Source of the DNA: an uncultured Prevotellaceae bacterium
GTDB lineage: Bacteria > Bacteroidota > Bacteroidia > Bacteroidales > Bacteroidaceae
DNA: 36,082 bases
Direction of reading: 5' to 3'
Assembly (NCBI GenBank): GCA_902792855.1
Contig: CADBBP010000043.1
Location: 1-36,082 of the forward strand
The notes beneath the pieces were generated by a model that worked only from the letters and a program-made list of their open reading frames with translations, was not told the DNA's origin and made no database searches. This document shows, piece by piece, positions 9,480 to 17,273 of the stretch. The position numbers were made by a program, and so were the translations under genes. Each line of letters begins with the position of its first letter. Within the stretch, counting starts at the first letter, position 1.

Positions 9480-12400
9480 CGGTGAGCACTTTTTCGTTGA
9501 TGATTTCCCTCAAGATGGCCACCGCTTCCCGCACGGAGCCCACGTTGGCCACCACCATCATGTTTCTCCCCTTCGTCTCCTTGAGGTTGCAGCGTCGCAG
9601 GTGTTTGTTGATGAAATGCAGCACTTTGGAGAAAGCCGTGCTGCGGTAAAAGGGACTGTCGGTGTTGCTGACGAACTGCATCTGCATCCTCCCCTGGTTG
9701 AGGAGGATTTTCTCGCAGCCGAGCATTCTGCCGAGTCTCCTCAGCGGCACCACCTGCATGAGTTCCACGCCCTCCTTCGGCACCTTTCCGAAGCGGTCCT
9801 CCAATCGTCGCCGGTACGCCTCCAAGTCTTCGTCATTAGTGATGTTGTCGAGTTCGCGGTAGAGGAGCATCCTCTCGCTGCTTCCCGGCACGTAGTTGTC
9901 GGGGAAATACATCTCGAGGTCGCTCTCCAATGAACAGTCGTCCACGAAGTCGTCGCCTCGCAGTTCCCGTCCCTTGGCCATGTCCTCCTCAAAGAGTTGC
10001 GAGAACTCCTCGTTTTTGAGTTCCGTGACCGCCTGGGAGAGGATTTTCTGGTAGGTCTCATACCCCAGGTCCTCCATGAAGCCGCTCTGCTCCGCCCCGA
10101 GCAAGTTGCCCGCCCCTCGTATGTCGAGGTCCTGCATGGCGAGGTTGAAGCCGCTTCCCAGTTCTGAGAACGTCTCCACCGCCTCGAGCCTTCTCCTTGC
10201 GTCTGCCGGCAGGAGGCTCTTGGGCGGTGCCAAGAGATAGCAGAAAGCCTTTCTGTTGGAGCGCCCCACCCTCCCCCTCATCTGGTGGATGTCGGACAGT
10301 CCGAAGCGGTGTGCGTCGTTGATGAAGATGGTGTTGGCGTTAGGGATGTCGATGCCGTTCTCCACGATGGTAGTTGAGACGAGCACGTCGTAGTCGTGGT
10401 TGATGAAGCCCAAGACCACGTTCTCCAGTTCCTCCGGTTTCATCTGTCCGTGTCCGATGGCAATTCTTGCGTCAGGCACGCGCTTGTGTATGACCATCTC
10501 GATGTCCTGGAGGGTGGCAATGCGGCTGCTGACGAAATACACCTGGCCGTTGCGGCTCATCTCGAAATTCACGGCGTCGGCGATGACCTCCGGGCTGAAT
10601 GTGGTGAGTTCGGTATATACGGGATGGCGGTTTGGCGGTGGTGTCCGTATGATGCTCATGTCACGCGCTCCCATGAGTGAGAACTGCAGTGTTCTGGGTA
10701 TGGGGGTAGCCGACATGGTGAGTGTATCGACATTCGACTTGAGTTGCCTGAGTTTCTCCTTTGTTGACACTCCGAATTTCTGCTCCTCGTCGATGATGAG
10801 CAGTCCCAAGTCCTTCCACTGCACAGCTTTTCCCAAAATCTTGTGCGTGCCAATGAGAATGTCCACCTTCCCCTCCTTCAGTTTTTCGATGATGTCCTTT
10901 GTCTGCTTGGAAGTACGTGCCCTGGAGAGATACTCCACGGTGACGGGGAAATCCCTCAGTCGCTCGGTGAAAGTCTTGTAATGCTGGAAAGCGAGCACGG
11001 TCGTAGGCACAAGCACGGCCACCTGCTTGTTGTCGCATGCCGCCTTGAAAGCCGCCCTGACGGCCACCTCTGTCTTTCCGAAGCCCACGTCACCGCAGAC
11101 GAGGCGGTCCATGGGTCGGTCGCTCTCCATGTCGGCCTTCACCTCGTTGGTGGCCTTGAGTTGGTCGGGCGTGTCCTCATAAAGGAAGCTTCCTTCCAAC
11201 TCATGCTGCATGTAATTGTCGGGACTGAAGGCGAAGCCCTTCTGGTGCCTTCGCTTGGCGTAGAGTTTGATGAGGTCGCGTGCGATATCCTTGATGCGTT
11301 TCTTCGCCCTCTCCTTCATGCGCTCCCACGCCCCTGTTCCGAGGGTGCTCATTCGCGGCGGTTCGCCGGTCTCGGCCCTCCTGTACTTGGAGATTTTGTA
11401 GAGCGAATGGATGGAGACATCCACGGTGTCGCCTCGTTGGTAGAGGATGCGTATCATCTCCTGGTAGCTCCCACCGGTGGCCACCCTGACGAGTCCTGCA
11501 AATTTTCCTATGCCGAAGTCCACGTGGACGATGAAGTCTCCCGGCTCCATCTCCTGCAGTTCCTTCATGGTGAGTGCCATCTTCCCCGCCCTGGCCGTGT
11601 CGGAGCGCAGGCTGTACTTGTGGAAGCGTTCGAACACCTGGTGGTCGGTGAAGAGGCAGATGCGCTCGATGTTGTCCACGAAGCCGGCGTGGAGGGTCTT
11701 GTCCACGTCGGTGAAGGTGATGGAAGGTTGCTGTGATGGGGCAGCAGACGAGCCGTGCGAGGCCGATGCCGTGTCTTCTTCATCGGCTGTGAGGATGTCG
11801 CGCAGCCTTTGCAACTGCTTGGGACTGTCGGAAAGCACCATGAGTTGGTAGCCCCGTCGCAGGTAGTCGGCGAAAGTATCTCTTAGGAGGTCGAAATTCT
11901 TGTGGAAGATGGGTTGTGGGGAGATGTCGAACTTGATGGTGGCATTGGGCGTCCCGAGCGGTTTGTTGCCGAAATCGATTCGCCGCAGGCCCTCCAGTCC
12001 GCCGATGAAGGTGGAAGGTTTCACCAGTTGGCAGTCGCGGTTCAGCTGCTCCATGACGGTCGCCCTTTCTGCTTCTGTGACCCCTTCGAGCCTTTCGGTG
12101 GCCGCCTGCTGCGAGAAGCCCTCTTCATAAACCTTTCCTATGACATCATAGACGTATGCGAGGTCCTTGGTGGCGATGACGGTGTCCTTGGGCAGGAAGT
12201 CGGTGAAGGGTGTCTTCTCTTGCGTATAGGCCAATTGTGGCACCACTTCCACTTGCGTCTTCTTCTCGCGTGAGAGTTGGCTTTGTATGTCAAAGGTGCG
12301 TATGGTGTCTATCTCGTCGCCGAAGAAGTCGATGCGGTAGGGGTATTCGCTGTTGTAGGAATAGACATCGATGATGCTCCCCCTCAATGCAAACTGCCCC

Positions 12401-12969
12401 GGCTCATAGACGTACTCCTGAAAATGGAAGCCCAATTCGCGAAGCTGCGCCACCACGTCGGTGATGTCGATGACCTGCCCCACCTTGAGGGAGAGTGTTC
12501 GCTCGTCGAGTTTGTGCTTCGACACCACCAACTCCGCCAGCGCCTCCGGGAACGTGACCACGTATGTAGGTCTTTTTACCTCTTTCGCCCCTTCCGCCAC
12601 GGTAGAGAGCCTTGTCAGCACTTCCGTTCTGAGGATTTCATTGGCAGCGTCCCTCTGCCCGTATTTCACCGCCCTTCTGTATGACGAGGGGTGGAAGAGG
12701 ACGTCGTCCTGCCCCATCACCTGTGTGAGGTCGTGATAGAAATAGCCCGCCTCGTCGTTGTCGGGGAGGATGAAGAGGATGGTGGCGGGCTCCCTTGTAG
12801 CCAATGCCGCGAAGAGCAGGGAGGCTGCGGATGCCGACAGTCCCTGTAGAAACACATGCTTGGTATCTTTGGATAATTGTTGTGCCAATGCGGAACCCGC
12901 ATTTTTCATCAATGCCCCCACACTTGGCCTGAGCAGCGAAAAAGAGTGCAACCCAATAAAAAACAACAT
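9472..12969 (-). CDS. mfd: Transcription-repair coupling factor Mfd
   Basis: Mfd removes RNA polymerase stalled at DNA damage and recruits UvrA. Domains in order are a UvrB-like N-terminal module, the RNA-polymerase-interacting CarD-like domain (EPGDFIVHVDFGIGKFAGL), the SF2 translocase with Walker A GDVGFGKTEV, Walker B LLIIDEEQKFG, motif III TMSATPIPRTL, motif VI MRGRVGRSNRKAFCY, and the C-terminal TRCF domain. The start is uncertain. I favour the ATG at 12969 (1165 aa), because LLRPSVGAL resembles the usual N-terminal helix of Bacteroidales Mfd. The ATG at 12909 would remove it, while a TTG at 12990 behind a GAAGAAG stretch gives 1172 aa. It is divergent from the GH43 gene and overlaps the symporter gene. 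Confidence 0.93.
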   Translation of the reverse strand: MLFFIGLHSFSLLRPSVGALMKNAGSALAQQLSKDTKHVFLQGLSASAASLLFAALATREPATILFILPDNDEAGYFYHDLTQVMGQDDVLFHPSSYRRAVKYGQRDAANEILRTEVLTRLSTVAEGAKEVKRPTYVVTFPEALAELVVSKHKLDERTLSLKVGQVIDITDVVAQLRELGFHFQEYVYEPGQFALRGSIIDVYSYNSEYPYRIDFFGDEIDTIRTFDIQSQLSREKKTQVEVVPQLAYTQEKTPFTDFLPKDTVIATKDLAYVYDVIGKVYEEGFSQQAATERLEGVTEAERATVMEQLNRDCQLVKPSTFIGGLEGLRRIDFGNKPLGTPNATIKFDISPQPIFHKNFDLLRDTFADYLRRGYQLMVLSDSPKQLQRLRDILTADEEDTASASHGSSAAPSQQPSITFTDVDKTLHAGFVDNIERICLFTDHQVFERFHKYSLRSDTARAGKMALTMKELQEMEPGDFIVHVDFGIGKFAGLVRVATGGSYQEMIRILYQRGDTVDVSIHSLYKISKYRRAETGEPPRMSTLGTGAWERMKERAKKRIKDIARDLIKLYAKRRHQKGFAFSPDNYMQHELEGSFLYEDTPDQLKATNEVKADMESDRPMDRLVCGDVGFGKTEVAVRAAFKAACDNKQVAVLVPTTVLAFQHYKTFTERLRDFPVTVEYLSRARTSKQTKDIIEKLKEGKVDILIGTHKILGKAVQWKDLGLLIIDEEQKFGVSTKEKLRQLKSNVDTLTMSATPIPRTLQFSLMGARDMSIIRTPPPNRHPVYTELTTFSPEVIADAVNFEMSRNGQVYFVSSRIATLQDIEMVIHKRVPDARIAIGHGQMKPEELENVVLGFINHDYDVLVSTTIVENGIDIPNANTIFINDAHRFGLSDIHQMRGRVGRSNRKAFCYLLAPPKSLLPADARRRLEAVETFSELGSGFNLAMQDLDIRGAGNLLGAEQSGFMEDLGYETYQKILSQAVTELKNEEFSQLFEEDMAKGRELRGDDFVDDCSLESDLEMYFPDNYVPGSSERMLLYRELDNITNDEDLEAYRRRLEDRFGKVPKEGVELMQVVPLRRLGRMLGCEKILLNQGRMQMQFVSNTDSPFYRSTAFSKVLHFINKHLRRCNLKETKGRNMMVVANVGSVREAVAILREIINEKVLTDA

Positions 12970-13007
12970 AAAAACATGGAAGCGGCACAAAAACTTCTTC
13001 CATCAGA

Positions 13008-13037
13008 CTTGTAATTGGGGAAATATGCTTAATTTTG
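13008..13037 (+). promoter_or_regulatory. Promoter of the GH43 gene
   Basis: CTTG (13008-13011), an 18-bp spacer and TAATTTTG (13030-13037) match the Bacteroidetes promoter with one mismatch at -33. The predicted transcript begins about 20 bp before the ATG at 13064. Confidence 0.6.
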
Positions 13038-13063
13038 CATCAAATTCCAAAAACTACATAACA

Positions 13064-14836
13064 ATGAGAAAAATTGTCATTTGCATCTTGCTGGTGCTGG
13101 CTCCTCTATGTGCCTCCGCCTATTTCATCAACCGAGTAAGCGTCCACGACCCGAGCATCGTGTGGGACCCCTCGTCCCAAACCTATTACATCTTCGGCTC
13201 TCACCGTGCTGCCGCCAAGTCAACCAACCTGATGACATGGGCCACCTTCACCGCACCGTGGAAGACCTCGACGAGCAACAACGCCGCCAACAACGCCGCC
13301 TTCCGCACACACACGAAGAAGACCGTCGTCATCGGCGGCAAGGAGGTGACCTTCGGCAACTACGACGCCTTTGCCTGGTCTTCGGCCTACGGCAATGGTT
13401 ACAACATCGACGGCAACATGTGGGCGCCGGACGTGATTTACAACAAGGTGATGGGCAAGTGGTGCATGTATCTCAGCCTCAACGGCCCCACTTGGAACTC
13501 GAGCATCATCCTGCTCACATCGAGCAACATCGAGGGTCCCTACCAATACGAGGGTCCGGTGGTGTTCTCCGGTTTCAACGTCACCTCCACCGCCGCCGTG
13601 AGTTACAAGAACACCGACTTGGAGCTTGCCATCGGCCCCCAGGCGAGCCTGCCCGCCCGCTACAACGTGGGCAACAAATGGGGCAGCCGCTGGCCCCATG
13701 CCATCGACCCCTGCGTGTTCTACGACGAGGAAGGGAAATTGTGGATGTCCTACGGCTCCTGGAGCGGCGGCATCTGGATGCTGGAGTTGGACGAGAACAC
13801 AGGCCTTCGCGACTACGACGTGAGTTATCCCGTGAAGGGTAGCGGCGACGGTGTGACTGGCGACCCCTATTTTGGCAAGAAGATTGCCGGCGGCTTCTAT
13901 GTCTCGGGCGAGGGCTCCTACATCGAGCATGTCGGCAACCACTATTTCCTCTTCATCAGCAATGGCGGCCTGGCAGCTGGCGGCAATGCCGACGACTACA
14001 ACAACGGTGGATACCAGATGCGCGTCTTCCGCTCTGAAAACCCAGACGGTCCCTACAAGGACGCCAACGGCACAGATGCCGTGTTCCCCTCCTACCGCCT
14101 GAATTTCGGAGCGAAGGCCACCGACAACCGTGGTGTGAACATCCTCGGTGCTTACGGTGAATGGGGCCTGACGGCCATCGGCAATTTCTCCGAGCGCTCC
14201 CAAGGGCACAACTCCATCATCGCCGCCGAAGACGGCCGCACCTATTTGGTGTATCACACGCGTTTCCAGAACCGTGGCGAGGCTTTCGAGATTCGTGTTC
14301 ACCAGGTGTTCCAGAACGAGGATGGGTGGCTCGTCGCCGCTCCGTTTGAATATACCGGCGAGGAAGTGAAGAGTGCCGACATCGCCACGACGCAGCAGAT
14401 TGCCACCGAGCAAATCCCCGGCAAATACAAGTTGCTCATCCACAAATACAAGTTGGACCACACCAAGAAAGAGTTGGCCACGCCGGTGGAGGTGGAGTTG
14501 AATGCCGACGGGAGCATCACCGGTGCCGTCAATGGTCGCTGGGTTGCCCAGGAAGGCACCTCCTACGTCACCTTCACCATCTCCGGCGTCACCTACCGTG
14601 GCGTGATGGTGGAGCAGACCTTGGAGCGCACGAACAACAAGGCCGTCTCGTTCACGGCGATGGCCAAGAGCGGCGTATGCATTTGGGGTTACTGCACCGG
14701 GCCGCTGGACGGCATAGAGATGGTGAAGTCCGACGCTCACCACAACGGTGTGACTTACGACCTGCAAGGCCGCCGCATCGACACGCCGACCAAGAGGGGC
14801 GTTTATATCCGCAATGGCAGGAAATTTGTGAAATGA
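13064..14836 (+). CDS. Secreted GH43 endo-arabinanase-like glycosidase
   Basis: This 590-aa protein starts with a signal peptide (residues 1-19, ending CASA). The ATG at 13064 was chosen because the signal peptide and promoter both point to it; the frame is open far upstream but that part overlaps mfd. The GH43 five-bladed propeller has its catalytic residues: base Asp29 in VHDPSIV, pKa-modulating Asp215 in AIDPCVF, acid Glu283 in SGEGSYI, and the metal-coordinating His382 in QGHNSI. The pattern NMWAPDVIYN and the large Gly/Asn-rich loops are typical of arabinan-cleaving GH43 members. Residues ~430-560 form a beta-barrel/lipocalin-like C-terminal domain as in BsAbn2-type enzymes. The protein ends in a sorting-like tail (YDLQGRRID ... 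RGVYIRNGRKFVK), so export by type IX secretion is inferred. Confidence 0.9.
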   Translation: MRKIVICILLVLAPLCASAYFINRVSVHDPSIVWDPSSQTYYIFGSHRAAAKSTNLMTWATFTAPWKTSTSNNAANNAAFRTHTKKTVVIGGKEVTFGNYDAFAWSSAYGNGYNIDGNMWAPDVIYNKVMGKWCMYLSLNGPTWNSSIILLTSSNIEGPYQYEGPVVFSGFNVTSTAAVSYKNTDLELAIGPQASLPARYNVGNKWGSRWPHAIDPCVFYDEEGKLWMSYGSWSGGIWMLELDENTGLRDYDVSYPVKGSGDGVTGDPYFGKKIAGGFYVSGEGSYIEHVGNHYFLFISNGGLAAGGNADDYNNGGYQMRVFRSENPDGPYKDANGTDAVFPSYRLNFGAKATDNRGVNILGAYGEWGLTAIGNFSERSQGHNSIIAAEDGRTYLVYHTRFQNRGEAFEIRVHQVFQNEDGWLVAAPFEYTGEEVKSADIATTQQIATEQIPGKYKLLIHKYKLDHTKKELATPVEVELNADGSITGAVNGRWVAQEGTSYVTFTISGVTYRGVMVEQTLERTNNKAVSFTAMAKSGVCIWGYCTGPLDGIEMVKSDAHHNGVTYDLQGRRIDTPTKRGVYIRNGRKFVK

Positions 14837-14857
14837 TGGGTCTGGCCTGGGGCTTTA

Positions 14858-14910
14858 GGAATTGCAAAGCAATTCCCTACGGAGAACAGGCAATTCCATA
14901 CGGAGAACAA
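14858..14910. repeat. Palindrome plus 21-bp tandem duplication downstream of GH43
   Basis: GGAATTGC-AAA-GCAATTCC (14858-14876) forms a perfect 8-bp hairpin. Its right arm opens the first of two 21-bp copies, 14869-14889 and 14890-14910, that share GCAATTCC(C/A)TACGGAGAACA with one internal difference. It may be a REP-like intergenic element. Confidence 0.75.
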
Positions 14911-14958
14911 GCTTGGCCATGGGGATGTCATCAGGATGGTCAATAATTCTTTGGGACG

Positions 14959-15000
14959 AAAAATCCGGGGTGTGACAAATGCCACGCCCCGGATTTTTTA
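14959..15000 (+). terminator. Rho-independent terminator downstream of GH43
   Basis: AAATCCGGGGTGTG pairs with the CACGCCCCGGATTT arm (one G-T wobble) around a short loop, and the stem is followed by a run of six T. It lies 120 bp after the GH43 stop. The mirrored A-run on the left lets it also work for the minus-strand gene coming from the right. Confidence 0.85.
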
Positions 15001-15111
15001 TGGGTTCATATAAACTAGTATTTATTCGAATACCATGTGATACTTTAGCATTGAATAGATTTCAGCAGTTTGTCCCGCGAGTTTGTGGATAATACAAGGA
15101 GAATTGTTGAT

Positions 15112-15753
15112 TTATCGAATTCTGACAACAGCGTAGCAAGTCTCGCCCTCAATGTAGTCTGCTTTTATGTCGAAACCGTCATGATACATATTATTGACAA
15201 CCTGTGTATTGACAGTCTCTATAGGTTCAATGGTTTTACCGTTGAAAGAACTCCCAATGTCAATGTGGTCATCCATGGATTGAGAGTAGTCCACATACAC
15301 ATATTCCTCACCATCGACATTGAAATGGTACATGGACATTCTGTTACCAATTCTTGAGGAATAAGGTATTAATGCCCTGTACATCGCAGCGGAATAACTC
15401 TGATTTTCTTCAAGTACATTACCAATTTTTCTATCAACACCATGGGGATATATTTTCCCTGAATTATTTCGGATTTCAAAAGTTCTGTTGGTAAAGTTCT
15501 TCAAATCTTGTCCGACGCCGTAGATTGGTAGGAAGCCAATTGCAAAAGCGAAATTGTTGGAATATGCCAGCACCCTATTAACGGGATTGTCCGGGTCTGC
15601 CATCAAACTGTTGGTTGTGTATAGTTTTGGAATGCTACTTGACCATTCAACCGTTAATGGCTTCCTAAAATCGTATTCTTTAATTGGGAGAGAATTTGGA
15701 ATGTAGTATTGTGCATTGGTAACATCCCCCAAAGAAGACTGCGTGAACATCAT
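15112..15753 (-). CDS. C-terminal fragment of the dockerin-bearing secreted protein
   Basis: This 213-aa frame has no signal peptide and no recognised domain. It starts with ATGATG overlapping the stop of the preceding frame by 4 bp (ATGA). The frame is open upstream of that ATG and reads HCHFTSFDN, which would join smoothly to the upstream protein if one T were added to the T4 run near 15782. It therefore is probably the displaced C-terminal half of one 550-aa protein, although translational coupling of two genes through ATGA cannot be excluded. Base composition is clearly AT-richer than that of neighbouring genes. Function is unknown. Confidence 0.6.
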   Translation of the reverse strand: MMFTQSSLGDVTNAQYYIPNSLPIKEYDFRKPLTVEWSSSIPKLYTTNSLMADPDNPVNRVLAYSNNFAFAIGFLPIYGVGQDLKNFTNRTFEIRNNSGKIYPHGVDRKIGNVLEENQSYSAAMYRALIPYSSRIGNRMSMYHFNVDGEEYVYVDYSQSMDDHIDIGSSFNGKTIEPIETVNTQVVNNMYHDGFDIKADYIEGETCYAVVRIR

Positions 15754-16754
15754 GTTATCGAACGATGTGAAGTGACAGTGGAAAAGACCAATATGTTATT
15801 GCCAGGCAGGAACCGATAAGTATTCTCTATTGTCAAAAGTTTGTCAGCATGGAAAGAAGGTGGATTATCATTCCCCACATGAGTTATTAAAGAGTCAATA
15901 ACAGCAATAGGGTCACATACATAATATTTCTCTCTAATTTCCAAAGTGTTGCAATGGAATGTTCCGTCAGCTTTGGTGATGTCCCAATAGCCATCAAGTA
16001 TGATTTGTTGGTCCTCTACAAAGTCACTGGGCTTTAATTGAGAGGCAGATACAGATGTTATTGTCAACTGGCGCAGGCCATCAGTGATGTTGCCTTTTTT
16101 CAAAGACACGAATTTTGGAGAAATGACGGAACCTCTATTTTCAGAAATCATTTGAATAGTGTTGCTGTCAACGATTCTTAGGATATAATATACTGTGCCA
16201 TCATCATGAGTCCATGTAGTTCCAACATCTTTATTTTCCAAGCCATGGTTTTCAATGTTGGCAAAATAGCATGTCAAACCATGGTTGGCTCCTAATGTGT
16301 AGTTGAGAACGTGTACAGGTGCTATATCATCACCCATGTAGTATCTCGTTTTGGTAGGATTATAATATAGGTGCTTAAAGTTAAACACAGAATTGACGTC
16401 GTAATAATTGTTTGCATTATTATTGCCAAGTTTAGCTGTAATTGTAAAGTCTCCAGATGTCAAAGTGATATTTTTTCTTTCTTTCACCACCTGAATTGAA
16501 GGTTCTTTGTTGAGAATAAATTCAACAATTTCACTAACATCAGCTATAGTGATGGTTCCATCATTGTTGTAATCAGCAGCATCAGTATTGAATGTTTGAG
16601 GAGTTGCTCCGAGAATATGATTAACGATAGAAGAAACGTCAGAAATGGATACAATTCCGTCATTGTTGGCATCACCAATGAGTACTTGTGAACATATTGA
16701 TTGGCTCATAAGTGAAGCCATTACCAAGAAAAATAACTTTATTCTCCTTTCCAT
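15750..16754 (-). CDS. Secreted protein with N-terminal dockerin-like domain
   Basis: This 334-aa protein has a signal peptide (residues 1-22) followed at once by a type I dockerin-like pair of calcium loops: DANNDGIVSISD (28-39) and DYNNDGTITIAD (61-72), each followed by a helix ending HIL or FIL. In cellulosomes dockerins bind cohesins; in Bacteroidales their role is mostly unknown and no cohesin is seen here. The rest (~85-334) is an unrecognised, probably beta-rich region. The frame ends in VFSTVTSHRSIT, which looks like out-of-frame text; see the following fragment. The gene is strongly AT-rich (about 35-40% GC by eye against about 60% around it), which suggests acquisition from elsewhere. 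It has an excellent promoter of its own. Confidence 0.75.
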   Translation of the reverse strand: MERRIKLFFLVMASLMSQSICSQVLIGDANNDGIVSISDVSSIVNHILGATPQTFNTDAADYNNDGTITIADVSEIVEFILNKEPSIQVVKERKNITLTSGDFTITAKLGNNNANNYYDVNSVFNFKHLYYNPTKTRYYMGDDIAPVHVLNYTLGANHGLTCYFANIENHGLENKDVGTTWTHDDGTVYYILRIVDSNTIQMISENRGSVISPKFVSLKKGNITDGLRQLTITSVSASQLKPSDFVEDQQIILDGYWDITKADGTFHCNTLEIREKYYVCDPIAVIDSLITHVGNDNPPSFHADKLLTIENTYRFLPGNNILVFSTVTSHRSIT

Positions 16755-17056
16755 CTTTAGTGCTCCCTAAAATTAAACAGGTTATACATGAATTTATATG
16801 AATGCAACAGACATACGTCATAAGCCGTCAAGTTTTCTGCATCAGTGCTGCAAAGATAACATTTTTCATCATATATACAAAGCAACTTGTCCGAAAAATG
16901 GGTTTCCATGCGGTTTCTGAAAATATCCGCAATGGCAGGAACAATCATATACGAGCCAGCCCCCATGGTCGCGGCGGGTTTCACCCTGTGCGTCCATGGG
17001 AGCTGTCTCCATATAGTCCAGAAATGGAAGGTCAGGATACTTGTTTTCTATCCATG
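16755..17056. other. Intergenic stretch between the dockerin gene and the 65-aa gene
   Basis: It holds the dockerin-gene promoter and a leader of about 90 nt. Two short open frames exist on the minus strand (16757-16984, GTG start; and 16872-17102, no upstream start), but neither shows a domain, a good start or composition pointing to a gene. No terminator hairpin with a T-run was seen after the 65-aa gene. Confidence 0.5.
16851..16881 (-). promoter_or_regulatory. Promoter of the dockerin-protein gene
   Basis: On the minus strand TTTG (16881-16878), a 19-bp spacer and TATCTTTG (16858-16851) match the Bacteroidetes consensus exactly. The expected start point near 16844 gives a leader of about 90 nt before the ATG at 16754. 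Confidence 0.8.
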
Positions 17057-17254
17057 TTAATCCTCCCAGAGGTTGGTATTGAATTGTGCCACCCTTTGTG
17101 GTTCATCTTCACCGGTGTCACCTTCGCCGATGATGATGCCTGTGTTGTCTTCGTCTCCTCCGGAGAAGTTTTGCATCAAATACTCGACGTAGAGGGGCTC
17201 GATGGAAATATCCGGTTTCTCGTAAGTGCGCATATCGGATGTTTTGTAGTTCAT
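17057..17254 (-). CDS. Small acidic 'YEKP' protein of unknown function
   Basis: This 65-aa protein (alternative start M8 at 17233) has a basic/aromatic N-terminus with RTYEKPDISIEPLYVEYL, a Gly/Asp/Glu-rich middle, and a C-terminus ending FNTNLWED. It has no signal peptide or membrane segment. From memory, many Prevotella genomes carry similar 50-80-aa proteins beginning MKxxYxKPxIxV and ending in a W-acidic tail; none that I know has a function. It is very likely real because a strong Shine-Dalgarno, AAAGGAGG (17270-17263), lies 8 nt before the ATG, in a phylum where such sites are unusual. It starts 19 bp after the stop of the 1339-aa GLUG protein, so the two are probably co-transcribed. 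Confidence 0.75.
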   Translation of the reverse strand: MNYKTSDMRTYEKPDISIEPLYVEYLMQNFSGGDEDNTGIIIGEGDTGEDEPQRVAQFNTNLWED

Positions 17255-17262
17255 CTGTTGTT

Positions 17263-17270
17263 CCTCCTTT
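17263..17270 (-). promoter_or_regulatory. Strong Shine-Dalgarno of the 65-aa gene
   Basis: AAAGGAGG on the minus strand with an 8-nt gap to ATG at 17254. It decides the start at 17254 over the second Met at 17233 and supports genuine translation of this short frame. Confidence 0.75.
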
Positions 17271-17273
17271 CCA

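Larger units (their letters stand above)
15112..16754 (-). pseudogene. Whole dockerin-protein gene with probable frameshift
   Basis: Joining the two frames by one extra T in the T4 run (minus strand GTCTTTTCC, near 15780-15786) gives a continuous reading NNILVFFHCHFTSFDNMMF and a single product of about 547 aa. The second frame has no export signal of its own although the first is exported, which favours one broken gene over two coupled ones. Confidence 0.55.

Noticed and set aside
12758-13063. Upstream extension of the GH43 frame
   Set aside because: It overlaps mfd on the other strand and would bury the signal peptide at 13064.
13220-14767. 515-aa open frame antisense to GH43
   Set aside because: Same compositional effect; the plus strand has complete GH43 catalytic residues and a signal peptide.
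16757-16984. 75-aa minus-strand frame directly before the dockerin gene
   Set aside because: It starts with GTG, has no ribosome site or domain, and contains the well-formed promoter of the dockerin gene.
16872-17102. 77-codon minus-strand open stretch (includes WIENKYPDLPFLDYMETAP) overlapping the end of the 65-aa gene
   Set aside because: The text looks protein-like, but there is no start codon until METAP, no ribosome site and no recognised family; it could be a gene remnant but is not supportable.
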